Source: Treponema sp. | GTDB lineage: Bacteria > Spirochaetota > Spirochaetia > Treponematales > Breznakiellaceae | NCBI GenBank assembly: GCA_031283105.1 | Contig: JAITCL010000078.1 | Location: 1 to 39,468, forward strand | Reading direction: 5' to 3' | Length of the DNA: 39,468 bases | In this document: positions 1 through 8,447 of the stretch, piece by piece | Position numbering within the stretch: position 1 is the stretch's first letter | How the letters are laid out: the number at the start of each line of letters is the position of its first letter | Notes under the pieces: model-generated | Seen by the model: only the letters and a program-made list of their open reading frames with translations | The model's database searches: none | Told to the model about the DNA's origin: nothing | Program-made: the position numbers and the translations under genes

Positions 1-79
1 AGCGGTCGCGTTGCAAAGCAACGTAGTTGCCGCTAAAAAAACATTTAAGGAGAAAGAGGAAAGCGAAATGAGAGAGGGA

Positions 80-313
80 TTATACAGCGGCGGCAGTAAC
101 TTTTTCCTGCACCATTTCATCAATGATTTGGGCAAGGGTTTTGTGATCAGCCGTCGCTTTAGTAAAGAGGTAATTGACAGTCATTTTAGACATACCCAAA
201 AGACGCAATTCCCTCTGACTCAGCCAGCCGCTGCCATTAGGACCAAGCGTAATTTCATTGTTGGTAACAAAATCGTCAAGCGCATACGCTTCTTCCTTGG
301 TCATTCTTGCCAT
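80..313 (-). CDS. Small protein, probable antitoxin partner of the upstream BrnT-like ORF
   Basis: 77-aa ORF overlapping the 3' end of the preceding ORF on the same strand; two-gene layout typical of toxin-antitoxin modules. Confidence 0.55.
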   Translation of the reverse strand: MARMTKEEAYALDDFVTNNEITLGPNGSGWLSQRELRLLGMSKMTVNYLFTKATADHKTLAQIIDEMVQEKVTAAAV

Positions 314-534
314 AATTCTTTCCTTGCATGGAAAATGCTAATGGTGTTATCGTCTACCGGATTATACATAATTTCAAGAGGGGTACCAGCGCGGTCAAAG
401 CCAATGACCGCATATTTTTCAGGCATCTCGCCAAGATCAGCATCGCATATCCTGTTCATGTAGGCGCACAGAATATCCTCTTTGCTAATCCCATGCCGAA
501 ACGCCGCCTCGTTAAACTCGACGATAACGTCCAT
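301..534 (-). CDS. BrnT-like toxin-family small protein
   Basis: MDVIVEFNEAAFRHGIS...AVIGFDRAGTPLEIMYNP...ISIFHARK resembles the BrnT pattern (RHGIS ... IxxFHARK); internal ATG at 534 preferred over the ORF start at 573. Confidence 0.55.
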   Translation of the reverse strand: MDVIVEFNEAAFRHGISKEDILCAYMNRICDADLGEMPEKYAVIGFDRAGTPLEIMYNPVDDNTISIFHARKELWQE

Positions 535-564
535 GAGGTAAATGTAGCATGAAATGGGGGCAAA

Positions 565-715
565 TAAAAGCACCCCGTCAAGGGGTGTAGATGAGTAAAT
601 GTATCACGCCCCGGCGCCGGACAAGGCATCCATGACGATAAAAATGAGACCAGCTTTAGCTGGTCGTCCGCGCCGCGGTCAAAGCGAGGTATGCGGCAGA
701 TTACGGAAATTTTAT
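565..715 (-). ncRNA. Copy 1 of dispersed structured element (TAAA-loop hairpin + terminator-like hairpin), candidate ncRNA or mobile repeat
   Basis: Minus strand: TTCATAAAATTTCCGTAATCTGCCGCATACCTCGCTTTGA ... GACCAGC-TAAA-GCTGGTC ... CACCCCTTGACGGGGTGCTTTTATTT; homologous to 26284-26446 and 26461-26630. Confidence 0.6.
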
Positions 716-728
716 GAACAAGGAAGAT

Positions 729-1337
729 ATGAAATCATATAAAATTATTTTACTTTTTATTTCTTCCTGTATGTTTTTTCAATGTTACGGAAAGGGCAAC
801 GGGAAAGAGGCGCGTCAAATGAGCGATACCGAAAGGTTCGCGCTGGAATACCCTTTGGCCGGCAGTGACAATATATTTGTTTACAGAAACGCAAACGAGA
901 CGGCGGACATTTTGGCAAAGGGCAGGGGTATTGTGTTTATCGGTTTTAAGGAATGCCCCTGGTGCCAGGTTTACACCGTCTACCTTCAGGATGTCGCGCG
1001 CGAAATGGAAATTGACAAAATTTATTACTGCGATATAAAAGAAGACCGGGAAAACAATTCGGAAGGATACCGGAAAATAGTCAGCGTTTTTGAAGGCTAC
1101 CTTCAAAATGACGACGAGGGGCGCCCGCGGGTGTATGTGCCGGACGCGTCAATAGTAAGCAGGGGCAGAATAATTACCCACGATTTTGAAACGTCAAAAG
1201 AAACGCTTGGATACGACACGCCGCAAGAGTACTGGAACGACGAGCGGGTGAACGCGCTCAAGGAACGACTGCGAAAAGGGATTGGCATTTTGAAGGAGAT
1301 TATTGCCTACACTTGCAATAGTTGTGATGAAAAGTGA
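729..1337 (+). CDS. Putative lipoprotein with thioredoxin-like fold (CPWC motif)
   Basis: Hydrophobic N-terminus followed by FFQC lipobox-like motif; FIGFKECPWCQVY active-site-like motif; AAGGA ribosome site before ATG at 729. Confidence 0.65.
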   Translation: MKSYKIILLFISSCMFFQCYGKGNGKEARQMSDTERFALEYPLAGSDNIFVYRNANETADILAKGRGIVFIGFKECPWCQVYTVYLQDVAREMEIDKIYYCDIKEDRENNSEGYRKIVSVFEGYLQNDDEGRPRVYVPDASIVSRGRIITHDFETSKETLGYDTPQEYWNDERVNALKERLRKGIGILKEIIAYTCNSCDEK

Positions 1338-1339
1338 GG

Positions 1340-1352
1340 GGTGACAGTCACC
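1340..1352. repeat. GGTGACAGTCACC palindrome
   Basis: Perfect 6-bp inverted repeat with 1-nt centre; same sequence at 21298 and 35177-35197, near-match at 34380-34391. Confidence 0.8.
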
Positions 1353-1391
1353 GGGAAGCTGTGCGTGATGAGAAAAAGGGAAGAATTTCCA

Positions 1392-1466
1392 CCACGGAGG
1401 ACACGGAGAACACGGAGGGGGAAAGATTGTCGTATCAAAACTCCGTGTACTCCGTGATCTCCGTGG
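1392..1466. repeat. Inverted repeat built from CACGGAGnn 9-mers, between convergent genes
   Basis: CCACGGAGGACACGGAGAACACGGAG (1392-1417) pairs with CTCCGTGTACTCCGTGATCTCCGTGG (1441-1466); 26-bp stem with 3 mismatches, 23-nt loop. Confidence 0.85.
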
Positions 1467-1492
1467 TTAATTCTTCTTCTTTGTTATTCGAT

Positions 1493-2062
1493 TTACCGTC
1501 TCAACAAATTCAACGCCAGGTCTACTTCGGCAAGGCTTAAGTTCAGGCGGGAGGCTATTTCCGCCGGGGAGAGGCCCTGCGCGGACATTTCGGCGATTTG
1601 TACTTTGATTTTGGTTTTTTTGGGTTTGCGTTTTACGGCGGCGGGGGGCGGCGGAGAAACTGCCGGTTCCTGCAGCTGCGGCTTTTGTGGAATTGGCGGC
1701 TCCTCTGAAACCGGCGGTTCCACAGGAACCGGACGGGAATCCAGAGCGGCGCGAATTCCCCGGCCCAGGCTGGCGTACATTGCCTCCCCTGCCCTGCTGC
1801 GCTGTAATTCCCGCATATACACGGAGATGCGCCGGTCGGTATCGTCCAGAATAGTTTTGAGTGTTTTGATGCGTTCTTCTACCAACAGCGAATCTCTGTC
1901 CGCGGCGGCGTCAATTTCGGCTATCAGGCGGTAGACTTCCGCGCGGTAATCGGCAAGAAGTTCGCGGGCGGCGGTTTTGCGTTCTATGTACCGGCGGAAA
2001 AAGAAAAAGCCGGAAACGCAGAGGCACAGGCTGATGGCGGATAAAACAAGGGGTATCGTCAT
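1493..2062 (-). CDS. Hypothetical single-TM protein with C-terminal HTH-like region
   Basis: 189-aa ORF; N-terminal TM; C-terminal IAEMSAQGLSPAEIASRLNLSLAEVDLALNLL helix-turn-helix-like. Confidence 0.65.
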   Translation of the reverse strand: MTIPLVLSAISLCLCVSGFFFFRRYIERKTAARELLADYRAEVYRLIAEIDAAADRDSLLVEERIKTLKTILDDTDRRISVYMRELQRSRAGEAMYASLGRGIRAALDSRPVPVEPPVSEEPPIPQKPQLQEPAVSPPPPAAVKRKPKKTKIKVQIAEMSAQGLSPAEIASRLNLSLAEVDLALNLLRR

Positions 2063-2064
2063 TT

Positions 2065-2400
2065 TTACAGGCTTATGTCGATGTTACGGCCCAGGCGGGG
2101 GTCGCAGAAAACCGGAACCGGCGGCGCTTCCCGCTCAGATTCCTTTTGTCCGGCTTCTTTCTTTTTTCCTTCGCCTGATTCTTGCCGCCGGGATCCCCGT
2201 TCTTTGACTTTCTCGACCCCGTCGTCACCCGTGTTTTGCGCTTCGTTGACCGACTTAATGTGTTCCTCCGTTTTACGCTGAATTTGCACGCCCTGTATTT
2301 CCTGCTGAATGGCAAGACCCTCGCGTTGGGCGGTTTGTGCTTTGCCTACCTTGTCCAACTGGGTAAATAAGGTTTGCAGATCAATGGGCTGTATAGCCAT
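2065..2400 (-). CDS. Hypothetical small charged protein
   Basis: MAIQPIDLQTLFTQLDKVGKAQ...; internal ATG at 2400 follows the preceding gene closely; collinear with the operon. Confidence 0.65.
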   Translation of the reverse strand: MAIQPIDLQTLFTQLDKVGKAQTAQREGLAIQQEIQGVQIQRKTEEHIKSVNEAQNTGDDGVEKVKERGSRRQESGEGKKKEAGQKESEREAPPVPVFCDPRLGRNIDISL

Positions 2401-4348
2401 CAGGCCCCTTCCTTGCAGATTCGTCCGGTTCTTCATATTTGGTCATTCTGATAAGTCCGTTTTCCAGAACAAAGGTTACCGCTTTGTATTCGGTGCGCAC
2501 CTCTTCCATTACATCGCGTACCATTATCTTTACCCCCGGATACACTTTTGCGGAAGCCGACACCCTGCCGCGGGCTTTCAGGCTGCTCAGGAAAGCCTGA
2601 ATTTCCTGTATCCCTTCGTGTGTTTTTTGCAATTCAGCCATCAAGGTATTCCGGCTTTCCGTCTGTTCCTTCAGGAAAATTTCCTTGTCTTCGGGCAGGC
2701 TCTTCCGCTGCTTTTTAATATTGGTTAAAGACATTATATTGCGGTTAGCTTCTTCAAGCTGTCGGTCAAGCTCATTCTTTACCCCGTGGAGTCTGTCCAG
2801 TTCTTCTTTGCTCTTGGGATCAAAGCCCACTTCGCAGATTGTTTCCGTGCCGCTGGTGGGGTTGCCCAGAACCTTGGCGTTGATTTCTTCACAGGCGCGC
2901 AGCCTTCCTCCCATAATACTGGCGCGTTTTCCCTGACAGATGATTCGGTTGTACGCGTCCACATAGGAGTTAATGATTCCATCGGAGACAAATACCATAT
3001 CCCCGGTGGTAATATTGGCGTTTTCTATAAAACGCGCCCAAAGGGATTTTCCGGCGTGTATATGGCCTTCGCCTTTTCCATTTACCCCCTGATAGATGAT
3101 TATGTCGCCCTCGGCGTCCAAATCCGCTTTCGCCACGGTTCCGTGAACCTCAATATTACCCGCCGCCTTGATTGAAAAGCCGTCTTCTATATTTCCCTGC
3201 ACTATGACGGTACCCAGGAAAATAATATTTCCTGTTTTCAGGTTCACGTCGCCGTTGACCGTATACACCGGTTCAACATTGACCAGGCCGCCCGCCACAA
3301 TGACCTGCCCGTTCATGTCGGAAAGAATTACATCGCTATCTTCGTCGGACACATGAACATTGGTGCCGACCGGCAAATTGATGTCCTTGCCGTTGGTTGC
3401 GGAAAGCCACTTTCCGGTAACGGTTTCTCCCGGAATGCCCTTTTCCGCGGGTATTTTTTTTGCAAGGGCCTGGTTCTCTACCACGTTCTGGATAATGTTA
3501 AGTTCTTTGAAGTCAATCTTGCCGTTGTTTCCCTCTTTCAGCCGCACTTTGCTTTGGTCTGTCTCAAAGTAATACTGGATATAGGCGTCCCTGCCGTCAA
3601 GGGCTTTGGTTCCTTCCGCTATCTCCATCTTTTCGTTGTATACCGGTTTATCAATAAAATTCCACAGTACGTCTTCCTTAATTCCATGAACTATCCTGCT
3701 GCCCTTGAATATGGTAATGAATGTTTCGTAGGCAACGTCGCAGCCGCCCTCGCCGGGGGGCGTCACCTGCATATAGGCGTACATCTCGCCTTCGGAAACT
3801 TCCGGCCTGACGACGCTGTCATTGTATGAGTGGCGTTCAAAAACGCCGACTTTGATATATTCGCCCTTTGCTTCACGGACAATTTTACTGACCAGGCCCG
3901 TGTTAATGTTTTGAGTCTGGCGGTCATTAAGCAGTTGTACGGCATAGCTTTCCATAGCTTTGCGGCCATTGCCCGAAGGAGCGGTGACTTTAAGCAGGGC
4001 GTCCCCGGCGGTAGTAAAGTGAACAAACGCTTCTCCGTCCCGGTCTTCAATAACCGGCCCCTGTTCGCCCAGTTCTTCCTCAAGCAGCCCTTCGCCGTCT
4101 TTCTTCTTGCCAACGGTGACTTTCTCATAAGCCTGTATGCGCCATTCTTTTTTTCCTATCCCCAGAATACCGGGGGAACCCCTTTCCGTAATCTCGTACT
4201 CAAGGTGGCGAACCGGAATATCCAGAAGGGCGGCGGCATCGGCAGTGACGGCTTCCAGGGTAGGGCCGGCAACTTCGATAATATGTATAGCCCGGTCCTG
4301 TTCCAGGCGATCCTTTAAGATTTCCTGTAGCTGGACAAAATCAACCAT
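2381..4348 (-). CDS. FapA/DUF342-family protein with N-terminal Jag_N-like domain
   Basis: 655 aa; N-terminal EVAGPTLEAVTADAAALLDIPVRHLEYEITERGSPGILGIGKKEW (Jag_N-like); beta-helical GNVNLKTGNIIFLGTVIVQGNIEDGFSIKAAGNIEVHGTVAKADLDAEGDI typical of FapA. Confidence 0.85.
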   Translation of the reverse strand: MVDFVQLQEILKDRLEQDRAIHIIEVAGPTLEAVTADAAALLDIPVRHLEYEITERGSPGILGIGKKEWRIQAYEKVTVGKKKDGEGLLEEELGEQGPVIEDRDGEAFVHFTTAGDALLKVTAPSGNGRKAMESYAVQLLNDRQTQNINTGLVSKIVREAKGEYIKVGVFERHSYNDSVVRPEVSEGEMYAYMQVTPPGEGGCDVAYETFITIFKGSRIVHGIKEDVLWNFIDKPVYNEKMEIAEGTKALDGRDAYIQYYFETDQSKVRLKEGNNGKIDFKELNIIQNVVENQALAKKIPAEKGIPGETVTGKWLSATNGKDINLPVGTNVHVSDEDSDVILSDMNGQVIVAGGLVNVEPVYTVNGDVNLKTGNIIFLGTVIVQGNIEDGFSIKAAGNIEVHGTVAKADLDAEGDIIIYQGVNGKGEGHIHAGKSLWARFIENANITTGDMVFVSDGIINSYVDAYNRIICQGKRASIMGGRLRACEEINAKVLGNPTSGTETICEVGFDPKSKEELDRLHGVKNELDRQLEEANRNIMSLTNIKKQRKSLPEDKEIFLKEQTESRNTLMAELQKTHEGIQEIQAFLSSLKARGRVSASAKVYPGVKIMVRDVMEEVRTEYKAVTFVLENGLIRMTKYEEPDESARKGPDGYTAH

Positions 4349-4401
4349 TACTACTCCTCTTATGCTATTATCGGCAGGATTTCCGGTAAAACTTTGTGTT
4401 G

Positions 4402-5190
4402 TTAGACAATACCTTTGCGAATATTGGTGAGTTTTGATCTGAGATGAAGAATGGCCTTGGTGTGGAGTTGGGAAACGCGGGATTCGGTGACTTCCAGCAC
4501 CCTTCCTATGTCTTTGAGGGTAAGATCCTCGTAATAGTAGAGTATCAGTATCTTTTTTTCCTTGTCGGGAAGTTCGTTAATGGCGGCGATTATCACTTGG
4601 CGCATCGCCTCTTTTTCCACCATTACGTCGGGGTTCAGGCTGGACGGCGATTCGATGGAGTCTACTATGGACACCCGGTCTTTTTCATCGCCGGAGAACC
4701 ACACGTCGTTGAGGCTGAGTATTGAGGTTCCCGAGATTTTTTGTATGGTTTTAAGGTATTCGTCTTCGTTCATGCCCAGCGCCCCGGCGATTTCCTGATC
4801 CGAGGCGGTTCGCCCCAACTGGGCTTCCAGAGAGCTTATGGTGGATTCTATTTCGCGGGTTTTTTGACGGACGGAACGGGGAACCCAGTCAATTTGGCGG
4901 AGTTCATCAAAAATCGCCCCCCGTATGCGGGTTACGGCGTAGGTTTTAAATTTGACGTTCTTTTCGGGGTCGTATTTGTCAATGGCGTCAATCAGCCCGA
5001 AAACCCCAAAGCCCACCAGATCGTCAAATTCAACATTACTGGGCATTCCCATAGCGACTTTCCCGGCGACATACTTCACCAGCGGCGCGTACTGTTTGAT
5101 AAAGGCTTCACGGATGGCCGGATTCCGGGTTTTACGGTATTCCTGCCAGCGTTCTTCTTCCGTTTTATCGTCCGGGATGGCATTCCCCAT
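4402..5190 (-). CDS. fliA: RNA polymerase sigma factor FliA/WhiG family (sigma-28)
   Basis: Sigma-70 region 2 (NVEFDDLVGFGVFGLIDAIDKYDP), region 4 (LPDKEKKILILYYYEDLTLKDIGRVLEVTESRVSQLHTKAI); flagellar context. Confidence 0.92.
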   Translation of the reverse strand: MGNAIPDDKTEEERWQEYRKTRNPAIREAFIKQYAPLVKYVAGKVAMGMPSNVEFDDLVGFGVFGLIDAIDKYDPEKNVKFKTYAVTRIRGAIFDELRQIDWVPRSVRQKTREIESTISSLEAQLGRTASDQEIAGALGMNEDEYLKTIQKISGTSILSLNDVWFSGDEKDRVSIVDSIESPSSLNPDVMVEKEAMRQVIIAAINELPDKEKKILILYYYEDLTLKDIGRVLEVTESRVSQLHTKAILHLRSKLTNIRKGIV

Positions 5191-5193
5191 AAG

Positions 5194-5937
5194 CTATCCT
5201 TTCTTGTCTTTTTCCAGCACCGTCCGTATGCCGGCGGCAATTTCCCTGGGGTCAAAATCTCCCTGTAACTGCGACGTCTTATCCGCGGAACTCTTCCGCG
5301 GCGGCGGCGGGGGAGATTCCTCCTTACTCATGGAATCGCCTGAACCGGCCAGAAACGAGAACGGATCCATGAACGGGTCCGCACCCCCTCCCTTGCCTCC
5401 TTCAGGAACGAATGCCCCAAAATCCATGGAAAAATCCCCCAGCCCTTCAATCTTGACGCTGTCAAGCGAGTTGTCAAGTGAAGCGCCCAGCGAGTTGTCA
5501 AACACCGGGGCAGATTCTTCCTGCTCTCCCTCTTCAGTATAACCTGTCGCGGGACTTTGGTCTATATCCCGACTGGGTTTGGTTGACCGGGAAACCAGAT
5601 CCTTAAAATCGCCTACCTCGTCATTATCCGCCGCTCCCGGCAAAGCCGCCGAAAAAGCGGAGTCAGACGCGTCATCCAGGGTGATATTTACCCGTGCGCC
5701 GGTTGCTCTCCGGGAAAAAACATTATCCGCGGCATTATCCTGCACATTCAGCAGTTCAGGAATGAAGATAGTGATAAGCGCCCAAATGCCGGCCCCCAGG
5801 CAAAAAAACAGGGCGGCAAAACCCGCCGCGCGGGCCAGCGCGACTAACAGGATGGTATGGCCCAATAACAGGCTGATTATGAAGGCGAGTACAAAGGCCG
5901 CCCCGCCGCAGACAAAGCCCCACTTTGGATTAAACAT
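5194..5937 (-). CDS. Hypothetical two-TM membrane protein of the flagellar operon
   Basis: N-terminal two TM segments, low-complexity C-terminal half; collinear between flhG and fliA. Confidence 0.75.
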   Translation of the reverse strand: MFNPKWGFVCGGAAFVLAFIISLLLGHTILLVALARAAGFAALFFCLGAGIWALITIFIPELLNVQDNAADNVFSRRATGARVNITLDDASDSAFSAALPGAADNDEVGDFKDLVSRSTKPSRDIDQSPATGYTEEGEQEESAPVFDNSLGASLDNSLDSVKIEGLGDFSMDFGAFVPEGGKGGGADPFMDPFSFLAGSGDSMSKEESPPPPPRKSSADKTSQLQGDFDPREIAAGIRTVLEKDKKG

Positions 5938-5992
5938 GCGCCCCCCTTATGATCGCGTAGTACTCGCACATAGGGGTTGTCCAGGAAGAAAA

Positions 5993-6117
5993 ATAAACCA
6001 CGAACCAACACCAACTCGTACCAAAGGTACGCATACGAACAACAATAAGATATGGAGTAAAAGTTCGTGCTGGTTTGTGTGGTTTGTGGTAAAATTCAAA
6101 CATATTGGACATCTCCT
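5993..6117. repeat. 125-bp palindromic intergenic element, copy 1
   Basis: ATAAACCACGAACCAACACCAACTCGTACCAAAGGTACGCATACGAAC...GGTTTGTGGTAAAATTCAAACATATTGGACATCTCCT; about 94% identical to 10624-10748. Confidence 0.95.
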
Positions 6118-6128
6118 ACGTATTCGTA

Positions 6129-7067
6129 CTACGTGCGTTTGAACATCTTCTTGAACATCGCGCCAATACCCGCGGGTTCAACCAGTCTGTTTTTGTCCAT
6201 CCGTTCTACCAGATGCTGGATACACAGGCTTGCCTTACACTTGGGCTCAATCACCATAAACGGTTTTTGCTGGCGTACCGAAGCGGGTACGGACTGATCA
6301 TCGTAGATAAAGCCGAGGTAGTCCAGCTTAAGGTTAAGAAACTGTCCAGCAATATTGGTCATTCTGTCGGCGACGCTTTTTGCCTCCGCCGCCCCCTTTG
6401 CCCGGTTAACCACAAGTTTAAGCCCGATGTTGACCGGATCGTATTCCATGGCGATTATCTTGATTATACCATAAGCATCGGTGATTGCCGTCGGTTCCGG
6501 CGTGGTAACAATAATCGCGTCATCGGCGGCGGCGATAAAATCCAGCACGTTGCTGCTCACCCCGGCGCCGGTGTCTATGATAATGATGTCGGCAAAGGAA
6601 AGGGTGTCAAGCTCGCTGATAAAATCCTGCCGTTCCTGTTCACTCATATTGGCTATTTGGGAAAAGCCCGAAGCGCCCGCCACTATGGAAATGCCGTAGT
6701 CGGTTTCCACGAGAATTTCATGGATGCTTTTCTGCTTTTTTATGACATGGTACAGGTTGTATTTGGGAATCATGTTGAGCATAACGTTGACGTTGGCAAG
6801 CCCCAAATCCGCGTCCATGACCACGACTTTCTTGCCGAGCCGGGCAAAGGCAAGGGCCATATTGACCGAAAGGTTGGTTTTTCCCACGCCGCCCTTGCCG
6901 GAAGTAACGGTGATAATACGGGTTTTTCTGCTGTCCCTCGACATGCCTGAATTTTCGGCCCTGCCGTCGGCGCCGGCCGATTGCGACTTTCTTCCCGTCC
7001 GGTCGCCGCCCGACGCATTCTTTTTTTGCCGCATTATTTCACGCAGCTTTTCCGCCTGATCTTCCAT
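6129..7067 (-). CDS. flhG: MinD-like ATPase FlhG (FleN/YlxH)
   Basis: ITVTSGKGGVGKTNLSVNMALAFARLGKKVVVMDADLGLANVNVML; downstream of flhF. Confidence 0.93.
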   Translation of the reverse strand: MEDQAEKLREIMRQKKNASGGDRTGRKSQSAGADGRAENSGMSRDSRKTRIITVTSGKGGVGKTNLSVNMALAFARLGKKVVVMDADLGLANVNVMLNMIPKYNLYHVIKKQKSIHEILVETDYGISIVAGASGFSQIANMSEQERQDFISELDTLSFADIIIIDTGAGVSSNVLDFIAAADDAIIVTTPEPTAITDAYGIIKIIAMEYDPVNIGLKLVVNRAKGAAEAKSVADRMTNIAGQFLNLKLDYLGFIYDDQSVPASVRQQKPFMVIEPKCKASLCIQHLVERMDKNRLVEPAGIGAMFKKMFKRT

Positions 7068-7073
7068 ATCTTT

Positions 7074-8441
7074 CTAGCTCCATTGCAATTGATTCACTTC
7101 CACCGCGGGGAAGCGCTTTTCGATTTCTTCCCGGTCAACACGAAACTCGTCCAGATTGACAAGAAACCGGACGACGCTCGCTTTCTTTATATCTTTGGAA
7201 ACATCCTGCCCGTCGGTTATATACGACACCGGTTTTCCCCGTTCCGCCAGCGCGGAAATAATATTGCCGATATGCCTGGTTTCATCGAGCTTGGTCAGCA
7301 TGACCGCCTGATAATTAAACGGCTCAAACTGCTGGAGTATATGTTCCATGTCGCTGGTTTTGGTGCTTGCCGACATTGCCAGATGTATCTCCGCTTTTGA
7401 ACCGCACGCGTCAAGCAGCTCCTGCATTTCGCCTAACTTTGCCGAATCCCGCGGGCTTCTGCCGATGGTGTCAACAAGAATCAAATCCGTTTCTTCGCGG
7501 TACAGGTCAATCTCCCGGCGCAGGTCGCGGCGGTTGTCGATGTATGAAACGGGAATCTCCATTATATCGCCGTACACCTTGATTTGATCTTTCGCGCCAA
7601 TCCGGTACGCGTCAACGGTAATGATGCGCACGGACAGCGGGCTGCGCTCCGTACTTCCCGTTTCAATGCCGTAAATACCGTACACCGCCGCCAGTTTTGC
7701 GATGGTGGTGGTTTTACCAACTCCGGTGGGGCCGATAAGAACCATGATGCGCTCCGGTTTTTCGGATGCCTGATATATGCTAATACTTTCCCCAATCCAG
7801 CAGAGGACGCGGTCTTGAACCGCGTTAAAATCCTCCAGAATGTCCAGCGGTAATTCCTTGTGGGCCTTTTCCAGAATCCGGGCGGTGTAGCGTTCGGAAA
7901 AATCATTTGCCCTCAGCATTTGAGCAATGCGGGACAGGCTGGGGTGGTCGGTTTTGACGGTATCTTTTGAACTGATTGTTTCCTGAATTTCTTTTAAGCG
8001 GTCGAGTATCTGCTGTTGATGGGCGGCTTCCGCCGATTCATCCTGTTCCTGTACCTGCTGAAATACCTGATCGGGATTTTTGCCCGCGGCGGCCAATACC
8101 CGTTTTTTCGCCTCGACAAAATCAAGGGTGGAATCATCTTTTGATGAAGCGGATGAATATCTGCCGGCGGCCTTGCCGGCGGTAGTATACGGGGAAAAAG
8201 GCGACTCGCCGGGAAGCGAGGAATAAGGTTCAGCGCCTTGTAAAGGCGAGCTTGGCAAGGAAAGACCCCGCAGGGGGGAAAGGCAAAATTCAAGCTCCAC
8301 TCCCTCAGGGGAAAAAAGCCCCCTGAAGCCGGAAGGGCGGTAGGTCTTTTCCCGAAGTACCGTAAACCTGACGCCGTATTTATTAACAATTTTCTGGAGG
8401 CAGTCTCCCTTGCTTACGCCCCGCTCAACATATATCTGCAT
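7074..8441 (-). CDS. flhF: Flagellar biosynthesis SRP-GTPase FlhF
   Basis: IMVLIGPTGVGKTTTIAKLAA, VRIITVDAYRIGAKDQIKVYGDIMEIP, LILVDTIGRSPRD, MLTKLDETRHIG. Confidence 0.95.
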   Translation of the reverse strand: MQIYVERGVSKGDCLQKIVNKYGVRFTVLREKTYRPSGFRGLFSPEGVELEFCLSPLRGLSLPSSPLQGAEPYSSLPGESPFSPYTTAGKAAGRYSSASSKDDSTLDFVEAKKRVLAAAGKNPDQVFQQVQEQDESAEAAHQQQILDRLKEIQETISSKDTVKTDHPSLSRIAQMLRANDFSERYTARILEKAHKELPLDILEDFNAVQDRVLCWIGESISIYQASEKPERIMVLIGPTGVGKTTTIAKLAAVYGIYGIETGSTERSPLSVRIITVDAYRIGAKDQIKVYGDIMEIPVSYIDNRRDLRREIDLYREETDLILVDTIGRSPRDSAKLGEMQELLDACGSKAEIHLAMSASTKTSDMEHILQQFEPFNYQAVMLTKLDETRHIGNIISALAERGKPVSYITDGQDVSKDIKKASVVRFLVNLDEFRVDREEIEKRFPAVEVNQLQWS

Positions 8442-8447
8442 TCGTGT

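Noticed and set aside
80-573. Retron or abortive-infection system at the left edge
   Set aside because: Only a two-gene TA-like module is visible; no reverse transcriptase or nuclease.
1334-1540. 68-aa ORF with TTEDTENTEGE and 26223-26414 ORF with HHGGHGEHGG
   Set aside because: Encoded by the CACGGAG 9-mer repeats; not credible proteins.
2786-4318. Plus-strand ORFs of 129-162 aa opposite the FapA gene
   Set aside because: Shadow ORFs antisense to a well-supported CDS.
5930-6297. Small ORFs over the 125-bp palindromic repeats
   Set aside because: Repeat-derived, no conserved protein features, overlap the intergenic elements and the flhG end.
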